A stretch of 64,000 bases of DNA from Dysidea avara (lineage: Eukaryota > Porifera > Demospongiae > Dictyoceratida > Dysideidae), in the NCBI RefSeq assembly GCF_963678975.1, contig NC_089273.1, positions 26,975,073 through 27,039,072 on the forward strand. Direction: 5' to 3'. Below the pieces are notes generated by a model. It searched no databases and was not told where the DNA came from. It saw only the letters and a list, made by a program, of their open reading frames with translations. Shown here piece by piece: positions 32,782 to 44,400 of this stretch. The first letter of the stretch is position 1; each line of letters opens with the position of its first letter. A program made the position numbers and the translations under genes.

Positions 32782-34548
32782 TACAATGATGCTATGATAT
32801 GTAGCTATCTTCGAAGGCAATGTTTCTACTAGTATACTGTGGCTACTACTCTAAGGTGCACATATTTAGGGCAAAATAGGCCTAGTTTTTGGTAATGTCG
32901 ATAGTCGTGCATGGATTGAATGGCAAACCAGGCACACGTAGTTTTTTTTCTCCAGATCAATTAAGGATTGGAACAACTTACCATCTTCCATCATTGAGAG
33001 CAACAATATTGACTCTTTTTCAGCGGAACTGCAAACATTGTATAGAACTCAATAACTGTAATCTTTGTAACTACGTAGCTAAATTCATTTTATGATTGCT
33101 TTTCTTTTCCTGAGCATATCAGCTGTGCTGTCTGCTCAGTAACAATAATAATAATAATAATAATAGTCATAAAATCACTGCTGCTGATCACTGCCATGTA
33201 GAGGATGCCCCTAACCAAATACTAGTAATGGAAACTTCTTGTTTTGGTAGTTAAAAACTCCTCGGATTTATATTCTGGCCCAAGACTTAGTCTCAATTGA
33301 TTATTGGTCACTGAGTAGCTAAGACTGTAGACATGGTTTCGTTCATACTTGCAGACAGAAATACATCTATTCATACAATTAGATGTACGTACCTCCATGT
33401 ATTTATGCATACAAGTTGGGTGTTACGACAGTAACATGTGATCCCAATAAGTGAGCATTGCTATAAAAGGAGTTAAAAGTCATTGATTATAGGAAACTGG
33501 ATTACATACCGTAATTATATGCATGTATATACACCGTCAAACTATTTATTAAAGGATGAAGATTTTGATGTTCAACCAGAACCAGATCACCATTTGGATG
33601 CTGATAATGACAGTAGTTCTGATTTTACAACTGATGATGGTACAGAATTAGATGAAGATGATAATAGTTATGAGGTATTTGGAAAAGTACTTTAAACTTT
33701 AAAAAATGTGCTTATACATTTAGTGTAAAATTGATGTGTGCAACGTAGTAGTGTTTATTGTATTATTTATTCAATTAGATTGTATCTGAAGATGAATTGG
33801 AAGAGGATGATACCACTACAAAATTAACTTCATGGAAACTAAGAGCGATTTTGGTGTTTATATTATCGTGGCAGTTCAGCTTTACAGTATCAGATGCAGC
33901 TGTAGTGGCTCTTCTACATTTCTTTTATTGGTTATTTCATTTGTTATCTGTCAATTTCAGTAAAGGAAATGATCGACATCAAGTAACTGAAGAATTTCCA
34001 AGAACTTTGAAAACTGCTTCAAAATTAGTCGGTATTGATCCTAATGCTTTTGTGCAGTACATCGTGTGTCGTAAATGTGGGTCTATTGTTGGATATGAAT
34101 TTGGTTACACATTGCAAGACAACCAAAAAGGTGCCCAAACAGTGCCCTTATGTTGAATACCCAAACCATCCTCACACCTCTAAGCGGGTGCCTTGTGGTG
34201 CTTATCTGATGAAGACAGTCAAGACCAGGAGTGGAAAAACGACAGTTAAGCCTTTCAAAGTGTATGCATACCAGCCTCTTAAGACTGCTATATCCAATCT
34301 TGCAAACAGGAGAGGTTTCATCGATTTATGTGAGATGTGGCGTGAACGGTGGAATTCTATTCCAGATGATGTAATGTATGATATTTATAATGGAAAGGTG
34401 TGGAAAGAATTTCAGCGAGTACATGATCAGAGCTTTTTAGAGTCAAGATTTACATGGTGTTTTACCATAAATATTGACTTCTTTCAGCCTTTCAGCCATA
34501 CTCGTAAGTGGTGAACTTACTTAGGTTACAATGCTGGGCTATGGTACA

Positions 34549-34760
34549 ATATGTCACTGGGCCTGCATGTGTACCTTTAGTACTTTACATGGGCTTTACC
34601 AGAACATGCAATTTTTAGCACTTATTAAACATTTATCTGGTATATAATATAATTCACAAAATGTTGATATTCTTTTCCAGTACTGAGGTATGGTCTGTCA
34701 ACGGTGTGATGGGTGTAGTTTGTGCACACATGCCCAATTTTTGTAGGCCCGGTGACATAT
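34549..34760. mobile_element. ATATGTGAC-family MITE in a transposase intron
   Basis: The ends ATATGTCACTGGGCCTGC and the complement of GTAGGCCCGGTGACATAT are diverged versions of the 12352-12607 element. Interior blocks such as CTTTTCCAGTAC and GGTGTAGTTTGTGC match it too. Confidence 0.65.
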
Positions 34761-37072
34761 TGTACATCTTTTCACATTCTATAGTTGGCACATATCTTTA
34801 AATGCTTACTAACTGTATTTCAAACCCAATATTTTAAATGCTTAAATTGTCTTTAAACCTGGCATGTATAGGTACATTTTCAAATTAAATTATTTACAGT
34901 GAATACCAAATACACCTGGTTTACTATAATTGGAGATTTTTGTATGCATGTGTGTCTGTCCACACCCACATGGCACTTGGGCAGGTATAGGCTGTTACTT
35001 TCTGTCGATTTAAAAGTTCAGTGGGGCAGCTATCTGAATGCTCTCACATTTGAGATAGACTGTTGGTGCTCCTGTTAAGCAAGATTATTTGGCCAAGAAT
35101 TAAACTACAGGCTGTTTGTTGTGTTTGTGTGTTGAATTGCAGTAAAAAATAATATGTTTTTATGTTTACTTTAGAGTATTCAGTTGGTGTCATTTATCTG
35201 TCTTTGAATAATTTGCCCAGAAGCCTCAGGTACAGAAGAGAGAACATTATCATAGTGGGCATAATTCCTGGCCAAAGTGAACCGAAGCTTACCATGAACT
35301 CATTTATTATGCCATTAGTCCAAGAGCTTAAAGAGTTTTGGACTGGTGTGGCTATATCATGTGATAATTATATTCTAAATACAATATGCATTCAAGCAGC
35401 TGTCATCTGTTGTGCTTGCGACATTCCAGCCACCAGAAAACTCTGTGGAATTTTAGCACATTCTGCTACATTGGGGTGTTCAAGGTGTCTGAAGGAATTT
35501 CAGACTGTCCAGATTTCTGGAGCTAACAGAACCAACTATTCAGGATTTGATAGAGAAACATGGCAGCCATGAAGTCGTGATGTCCACTATGCCAAAGGTG
35601 TTGAGTATTTAGAAGCTGATACACAATCTAGAAAAAAATTAATAGCCAAAGAGTTTGGAGTAAGATACTCATGTCTCTTGGAGCTGTAGTATTTCAACAC
35701 TGTTCGCTTTGCTGTGCTTAATCCCATGCGCAACCTGTACCTTGGCATAGCCAAGCACATGATGGAGGTTTGGATAGATAATGGAGTAATCACCAAGTAT
35801 CATTTTGCTATAATAGAAGACATTGTTTCTAAAATTGTAACACCACAAGATGTTGGAAGAATTCCTCTCAAGATAGCCTCAGGTTTTTCTGGGTTTACAG
35901 CAGATCAATGGCGGAATTGGACAACCATATTTTCAGCAATAGCATTAAAGCAAGTGCTTCCATTAGCTCACCTCCGCTGTTGGCTACTGTTTGTCAGAGC
36001 GTGCTGCTTGCTCAATGTCCGTGTTTTATCTGCTGACATTGTACAACAAGCAGATGCATACTTATTAGAATTCTGTAAGCACTTTGAATTCCTATATGGT
36101 GCCATTTCATGCACACCCAACATGCACCTTTGTCTTCACCTTTGGGAATGTTTAATGGATTATGGTCCAGTTCATGCATTTTGGTGTTTTGCATTTGAGA
36201 GATTCAATGGACTACTAGGTAGATACCACACAAACAGTCAAGCTGTAGAAGTACAGTTGATGATAAAATTTTTGCGTGAGCATCAATTGATACTCCATCT
36301 GAAGCTCAAGATGTGTTCAATGTACCTAATTATAACTCCCATTGTTCTGGTTCACTTTTGGAAAGCTTTAGTGATCCTTACAACGAGACCATTTTGAAGC
36401 TACAGTCACTTGCAAGATGTGACATTAACAGTGAACATGATTTTTCACTCTCAGAATCTGATTCTTATATTCAGCTATTGCCACCAATACGTGAAGGAGT
36501 TCTAACCACCTCTCAAAAAGCCAAGCTTCTTGATGTTTACAAATTTCTCTATCCTGATATTAATATTTCACACTTTTCGTCCTTTTTTGAACATTCACGA
36601 TGTTGTGTAATGGCTAAAGAAATGTTCACTACGGCAAGTTCTAAAGAGCGCTCATCTGTAGTGATGGCTGTTTGGCCAACAGAAAGTTTCTCAGATAACA
36701 TGGAAAAGCAAGTTGGACGTATTCAACAAATAATACATCACACTATTACAATATTCTGTTCTGGCAAGCTGGAAAAAAGACACCACATTTTCTGCTTTAT
36801 GGAGTGGTACATAAAGCATAGCCAAGAAAATTGGTATGGTACTTCAGCTACAATGTGTACCAACATCAGGTACACCGAGAGTTCTTGTTCATATTTACCA
36901 ATACAAAGAATTTCTGATCGTTGTGCATATGGCAATCTAAACATAACCATTCCTCCAAGAAATTCAAGTGAAGAGGTATTTGTCACAATTCCTATTAACT
37001 TAAAATTTTTATCATAAAACTTTCATAAAATCTGTACATGTTATATAACAATTGTTATTGTAATTATTATGC

Positions 37073-38360
37073 AGAAGGCTGCTCTTATTATTTTACCACT
37101 ACGTGAATTTCCTCCCAATACTTTATTTCTCCAGAAGTCACGCGTCAGCTCCACTTGTTTCTCTAACTTATGTTGCATGGCTCTTTTCTCACTGACGGTC
37201 TCCTCTGCTTTATTGCAATAGTGCTTGGCTAGAGTCATAGCATGATCCCTCTCTTGACTAACTTGGCTTTTATACCAAGAATGTATACAGGATAGTCTTT
37301 AGAGAAGGGATCCACTTCAAGGAATCAAAACCTCATCAAGTAAAAGAAAATTTGAATCTTTAAGACGTGACTCTTCAGCCATAGTCTTGTAATTTGGCTC
37401 ACACATGTGTGTTTTGTCTTTAGCAGGTGATGTACATGTATGGATAGCCTCAGGAGCACCTTCACTGTTACTTTCCTCGAAGCTTAAGAAACCTGGAGTC
37501 ATATATCCTCTGGGTTTAAGACTGGCTGCTTTATAGGTGCGAGGCAAAATAGTTACTTTATAGGTGCAAGGCAGCAATTGAGTTTTGATGTTTGGTAACT
37601 GGGGATCACCTATATAATATAAACAAAGAAGCATACATACTGACATATTGAATAATTTACATGGATACAATACATACCCCGCCCACCAGACCCCATTGAG
37701 CAGATCGTAGGCTAGGAAACATCTTGCATCACTAAATACTGATTACAAGAACAGGGTGATTAGCACCATTATTTACTAACAAACCTTAACAGCTTTACAC
37801 TCTACTTCACTATTTTGAGCAGCAGAATTCTTCTCCACCAAAACCTTAAATCCCTGACGCTTATTGATCCTATATTTTCTTCTTCTTTCTTTCTTTGAAG
37901 AAACAGATCTACATCCTCTTTGGAGACCCTATTCAACACACAAAAATCATTAATGCAAAAATGTGATCAGCAATGCTACATAACACACAATCACAACATG
38001 CATATGGTCAGATCTAGAACTATAAGCAAACCAGTTTGCATGCTCAAGAGATCTGTTAGGACCTGCTTATTAATACAAGACTAGCATTACACAAAGATAG
38101 AGGCCATACATTACACTTGATTAAAAACAATACTACTGATCACACACCTTGAAAGGTCTATCAACGTCCACTGACAAAGTTTTTCGACTCCCCAAATCGG
38201 TGTACTTGCTCTTTAATTAAATAAAATTCCAGTTAATGCACAGTAATAAAGATTTGGCACTTATTTACTCACCAATTAACATATAACTTTCATCCTGAGA
38301 GTATTCTGATGTTATTGTCTCGCTATTGCCAGGGATGTCCAGGTTGAGGAGCGCATTCAT
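37073..38360 (-). CDS. Gene 2, left copy: basic protein of unknown family
   Basis: Minus-strand exon blocks: 38360-38273 (ATG, MNALLNLDIPGNSETI), 38210-38148 (SKYTDLGSRKTLSVDVDRPF), 37928-37785 (lysine/arginine-rich SKKERRRKYRINKRQGFKVL), about 37609-37317 (GYMTPGFLSFEESNSEG) and about 37270-37073 (EKQVELTRDFWRNKVLGGNS, then RSGKIIRAA). AG/GT borders are visible, but phases between the first and second blocks and around 37609 do not all agree, so an exon or donor is mis-set or damaged. The basic segment suggests a nuclear protein (inference). It is divergent from gene 1. The last exon runs close to the CACTA relic. Family not recognised. Confidence 0.5.
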
Positions 38361-38433
38361 TGCTAGCTGGTGCTGCGTGTTAAATAGAGTTCAACCAATT
38401 AATGTTCACGTGAGGTTCCACGCTACAATAGTG
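38361..38433. promoter_or_regulatory. Bidirectional promoter with CACGTG, left arm
   Basis: Only 73 bp separate the start codons of gene 2 (ATG at 38360, minus) and gene 1 (ATG at 38434, plus). A palindromic E-box, TTCACGTGAG (CACGTG at 38407-38412), lies inside. No TATA box is seen, as is common in shared promoters. Function is inferred from geometry. Confidence 0.5.
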
Positions 38434-41400
38434 ATGGATCCACGCGGTGGTGGACAAGAGATACCTCGTAGCCATTTGGTCGGTTTTTTTGGAGCAGAAA
38501 ATCAACGAGGAAGCCATGGGACCTCATCAGGCTCCCACGAGTTCTCAGTAACACCGTAAAGATTGTGTGACGAAGTTGCACAGTTAACAGAAATGGTGAG
38601 GAGGCAACAGGAAGCACTAACAAAATTTCTTAAAGAAAACGAAGAGTTGAAGACTTCTGTTAACGATGTAAAGTCGGAAATAAAGACATTGAGGAAAGAG
38701 CTAGCAGAGAAATCAGATGGCAACACATCATCGAGTAGTGGAGAAGCCAAACGATCCTGCAAGCTTGACACCAAGCTAACTGTTAGTAGTTGTGTAAATT
38801 GTAATACAATTGTCCTGCCACGATTTACTATCGTATATGTGACCGGATCTGCGAAAACCAGACATAATAGTGCATTTTTCAAATTCCATTAATTTTTATT
38901 AAATATTTATAATCTACATAGCCAAGTGTATGTACTGGTAAAGTTTCAGCTTCATATGCCAAGAAGTTTTGGAGTTATAGCCCTACAAAGTGGCCCCAAC
39001 AGAAAGATCGATTTGTACAGTCAGTAATGGGAAAATATATATGCGCTTACTAAAACAGATGTAAGTAACGTATACAGGGCCGCCCAGAGAAATTAAGGGG
39101 CCCAGGGCAAAGAGTTAAATGGGGCCCTTCACCCAAGTTGTAAGGTGAAGACCAAAAAAAAAAAAAACAAAGGTCACAACCTGCTGGCAATGACAATAAC
39201 TACCCATCACCAACCATATCTCCTTATCTATAAGCTTGCTACACTGCTCCTCTGAAGAATACTGTGACTGCTCTATTAGAGTATTTAGATCTGACTGCTC
39301 TATTAGAGTATATCGATCTTTTAAACAGGTATTCAGGGGGCCCTTAATGGGGCCTCCTGGGGCCCCTTTCAGGCTGGGGCCCGGGGCAAAATGCCCCAGT
39401 TTCCCCCCCCTGTGGGCGGCCCTGAACGTATACAATGTTGTGGAGACTCGAAATTTGCTCCACCGTATTCGCCATGAACTGGGGAATCAATTGCTGTGTA
39501 AGTTATTTCTTCTGTTCCTCTAATAAAGGCAAAATGCATGAAGAAAAGTCGATTGAGTACTATCACTTCGACGTGACTTGAACAAGCGGCCATAACTTAC
39601 GTTTCCTTTGGAGTACTGCAACGAAACAAAGATTTTCTAACTCCTCTTGTGTAGGCAAACAAGTTGATACCCAGGTTTTAACCGTTCGGCCTTTCCTTCA
39701 GTACATATGAGGGCATTTCAAAAATTACGGATTTTTTTTCCCTGAAATACACGATTATTTATCCATTGTATTTCAATGCTTTATACTGAAAATTTTGAAT
39801 TGCGCTATTATGTTCGGTTTTCGCAGATCCGGTCACATATGTCTGGTCGTTTGCCCATACCATTTTTGTTATACACAACTTTTGTCACGTGTTAATTGCT
39901 ACTAACCAACTTTTAAGAAATGACAAGAATCCTTCTGTGAGCATGCACTGATAGCTATAATAATTGAGTTCTTCGTGGACACACTGGAGAGAAGTGTTTC
40001 AATTAATAACACTAGCCTGGTGTACCACTAAAGGAGTGAAGTGTTACGTAGATCTGATGTCTTTGTCACTTTTAACTGGATACAACAGCATGAAAATGCT
40101 TCTTTACCAGGTTTTAGGCTTTCCATCTCTCTGCTCACCATCTGTATGACAGACTATCATATCAGCACTCACAGAAGGCTCCCTGTCACTTCTTAAAAGT
40201 TGGTTAGTAGGCAACAAAAGTTGCCGATTTTGTATATCAAGTAAAGGTATGAGCAAATGGCCAGATCCTTTCCAGGTATAATCTCAAATTGATAAGCCCC
40301 CCACCCTGAGGAAATATGGTCAGGGCATGACACTAACCGTAAATTTGTTTATACCGAAGTAAACTTTTGGTCGGTCCTCTGCAGATATCTACTTTTACTT
40401 CTACAACTTAGTCAGATGTAGCATTTACTAACTTTGTTTTGCAATTGTGTATTATACAGTTGGCTGTTCGGAATTTGCACGATGCAGCTGAGAATCAGTA
40501 TGATGGCTCCAAAGCGTAGGTTGTGTTTCTATTCTTTATTGTTTATGGTTGAGTTGTAGGTATAATGACCCGTACAACCAAAGTGTTGTGCAATACTTGG
40601 TAGGAGAACTCACAGAAAAGTTTGAGGAAAAACCAATTAAAAGTATGCATTTGTATGGTGTTGTTAATAATGATCCGGGGGTAGATTAGCAGTGTCATAA
40701 CCATCTTTTCATGTTGCATGCATACAGTAGAACCTTGTACCAGGAGCATAGCCAGCCAATTTCTGATGGTTGGGTACCGACAAACTTTATATATTTACGT
40801 GCATGCACAAGAAACATGCTCATATTTATGTGAGGCATTATAAAAAAAATGTGAAAAGCGTATGCACACAGCCTATACGCTATAATTATATATAGCTGTT
40901 CTGTGGTGTAAACAGAATTTAATGCTGCTTGCATACATGCAAATACAATATAGCTATCTAACTATAGATGCTAGCTAAGATCTACTTGTAGTCATTGATC
41001 ACTGACGATCATTGCAGTTGAGCATCACGTGACACAATTATGAACCTGGGAAATATAATCAATCTATGTTAGATTATACTTACAAATACACAAATAGCTT
41101 AACGACTGCAGTATATATAAGTCAGAACGCCGCAACTGGCTTGCTGGGATGCTAATTTATGTAGAGTCTACATGTCGGGGTGGTGGGTGGCATGGCAGAC
41201 CATTTATGCACCTATGAATGTGTTGCCCCACTACCCACCCCCACCCCCTCGGGCTGAAATGGGGATTTCCTAGGGGGGTTTGACACAGAAATTTTGCCCC
41301 ACTCTGGGGCATTTGACAGCTTTTTAAAAAAGTCACTGTATCCTCGCGTCAAATCCTCACAGAGTGCCTTTGGCTTTATAAGGGACTTACAGGGGGATTT

Positions 41401-44400
41401 GACCGGCTTGGTTGTCCCACCATGGGGGATTTGACATTCCACTGTGTCAAATCCCCACTATTGCCCCCAAATAAGCCCTGGGGGGCAATAGCACAAGTTA
41501 CCCGGATAAAGGAATGGACACCCTATAGCACAAGGGGGGGAGGGAGGGGGGCAATACATTGATAGGTGCATTAGCAGGGAGGAAATGCTAAGCTTAAACT
41601 AGTATATACACATATACTTGAAATAACATTGGACTGAGTATATTGTACTGAGCGCGGATCATTTTATAGTGGTCCACATGACAACTTAACTTGTTTACAT
41701 AACATACCACCATAAGTAGGGTGTCCATTCCTTTATCCGGGTAATCCTTACTGATAAGACTACTCTTAATGCTGGATTAATCCCCAATCCATCCTTATCA
41801 TCAGTCTCTCACCAACAGCTCTATTTCCATTTTATGCACTCTAATGAAAAGAAATGTTGTCTTCAAACAACCTGTTTAATCCAATGTTTAGTATCTCACT
41901 GTAGACATCTCACTGTAGACACCTCATGCACTTGTGGTTCAAGCTCCCGCTTCATTTAAAATTTTAAATTTAACATATCATGTGCACATTTACATGACTT
42001 TCCAGTGGATTTTCCAGGTGATAGACCACCTGATACATCTGAAATTAACGTGTTCTTGCATGCTTGTAATGATGATTAAACAAATGTGGTATCTGTAATA
42101 ATAATAAAACAGTTATTTAAGTACTGCCATGAATGTAGTAGAGCATTTCTCTAGCTACTCATGATGGTCGGGCACAGGCCCACTCAGGCCCACCCTTGGC
42201 TACGCCTCTGCCTTGTACGTTGGAATACATGGGGAAATCTGTATTCACAACTTGCAATTAAACTGTATATGTTTTAAGTAATACAGGCAATGTTGGTGAT
42301 AAAATTATCCAATGTATATTTAGAAGCCGTTTATCGTTACTATGAATCACGAAGAAGGATGTACCTAGATGAGCAGCCTGAGAGAGCAGCTATAAAAGCT
42401 GAAAATGATAGGAAGACAAAGTTGAAAAGCAGGCAGAGACAGGTTTGCATTTGTTTCTCACAGTTATACGATCGCCGACTAAAGCTTTGCATGACCAGGA
42501 AGGAGAGGAAGCACTGGGGGCAGATTAATGACCTGTATATGTCTGAAGAAAGCGATGATGGCGAAGGATCCTTCCGCATGCATTCACCAAGTTGGCGATC
42601 GCAGAGTAAATTTTTATCTGTACCAATGTTGTGATTGTTTCTTTTAATCAATTTACAGAATTAGAAGATTTTATTCAAGAATTAGACAGCCGACAGAAAC
42701 GAAAGCTGTTTAAAAAGCCTCGAATACAATCGACCCCTTTGGTAGGAAGTCCACCCAAGAATGCTCCAGCTTGGGCAGTTCAGAACCAAGGAATGCCAAA
42801 TACTGCGGTGACAATGCTCATTTACGTGATTAATTTGAAAGTGTGTAATTTTGTAGGCTACGCCTGCTGTGGCTGAAGTGGAAGATTTCTCATTATCTCA
42901 AGTATGAATATAGATGGTTAAATTATACCTTGTTTACATTTAACTGCCAGAGTCAACATCGTCCATTGCAGCCTGTCTTGCAGGTATAGTGAATATAATA
43001 AATTATAGTGAAGTACTCTTAAGGCTTAATTTTGTAGAACTATGTACAACCTCACCAAGGGAGCTTTTCTGAGGTACGTAGGAAACAGCTATACACCAAC
43101 TATTTCTTACACTATGTACATGCATGCAAATTTTCGAGGTACGTTAATTTACAGATGAACAAAAAGTTTTTTTGGTTTTATATTTGTAGATCAATCTTCC
43201 ACGCAGGTTGTCCTATTGTACTACATAGATAGTAAGAAGTTTTGAGGAAAGAGATAGCTAAACAACAAGAACTCGAAAATTTGTGTGTATATATATATGA
43301 TTACAACAATGGTGTCCATTTTCTGTTAAATTGTACACCTGGTGGAATTTTTTTTTTCCATAGTTTCCAGTTGGATCATCACAAGGCATGTATTCAAATT
43401 CATCCTTGGTATGTGCATGCAAGTTACATATCAAGTCACCTTTGAACATAATGCTTTTGTAGAACTACACTACTCCTCCTCCTCAAAATGGTTATGCTGC
43501 AGAAGTAAGTTATTGTATGCTTCACATTTCAGCATTTTCAGTGCTGTTACAGGGGTACATGTGATGGTCACCATCATCTGAGGTAAGGATTTATTCAATA
43601 AAGACAGTGCTGTTGAAAGTAATATATACATTTTCTATAGGAGTACCAGCAGATTTCAAGGGCCGTGCCATATTATGAGGTATAGCCTGTGTTCATGTTT
43701 AACTTACACTGTAGTGGACAAAAAAAATCCCATTTTGTTGGAATACGCTTGCCGTCGCGTTCTGTTTGTACTCAAGTGTTTTGAAACGAAGGTGCCTAAA
43801 CGGTGGAACTGGATTCACTAGCAAGGAGGCAGTGGAATGTAAATGGTGTAACTTCATAGTTACTTCATAGTGAAAGGCTAACCAGTTTGTAGGTAGAAGG
43901 CTGCTTGTTAACATGTGCTGGCTTGCTTGCATCCATCACACTTTTCAGTCGTCATTTTTAATTAAGCAATCTACATCATGTCAGTGTTTATATGGTGTCT
44001 ATACAAGCAACTTGAAGAGACGAGTTACAGAGCTTTTGTATATGATAAGCATTTTTTGTTTTTACAGGAATGGGAAGCTTACATGTTTAGTTTCTACCAA
44101 ATGTTTAAATTCGCTGAACAAAAATGAAATGCAAGCAATACAGGGATATTTTCATCTGCTACAGTATACCAAATGTATTTATGCAATGTTGATTGTAAAG
44201 TGGATGCATAAATACTTGCATTTTCGCTCTGATCAATGCCTCCAAGGGAACATCCAGTGAACAATTTGATTTGTTCAATACTTTTTTTACAATTCTAATA
44301 ACTGTGGTTACAATAATGGAAGGATTGGCAAAATGAGGACAAGTTATTTTTCTAAAAACTTGTGTTTAGTAGGTGCTAATTGGCATTTCCAACCACCCAT

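Larger units (their letters stand above)
31679..37017 (+). pseudogene. CACTA/EnSpm (TNP2-like) transposase, intron-bearing
   Basis: Exons 31679-31933, 33555-33674, 33779-34507 and 35174-37017 fit GT-AG borders. Features in order: a zinc-finger-like start (YCDHCGREVSNSTFYRHKRH); acidic linkers; CRKCGS; PNHPHTSKRVPCGA; GVIYLSLNNLPRSLRYR and IIIVGIIPGQSEPKL, a hallmark of the TNP2 family; GCSRCLKEF; and C-terminal VTIPINLKFLS. Lesions: a frame change near 34130, in-frame stops at 35570-35572 and 35687-35689, and a frame change near 36300. Introns host a DR1-bearing MITE (32156-32781) and a TIR MITE (34549-34760). I found no CACTA-type terminal repeats. Confidence 0.85.

Noticed and set aside
40543-40934. 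Minus-strand frames over gene 1 exons 2-3
   Set aside because: The plus-strand exons have matching phases and family-like motifs; the minus frames have neither.
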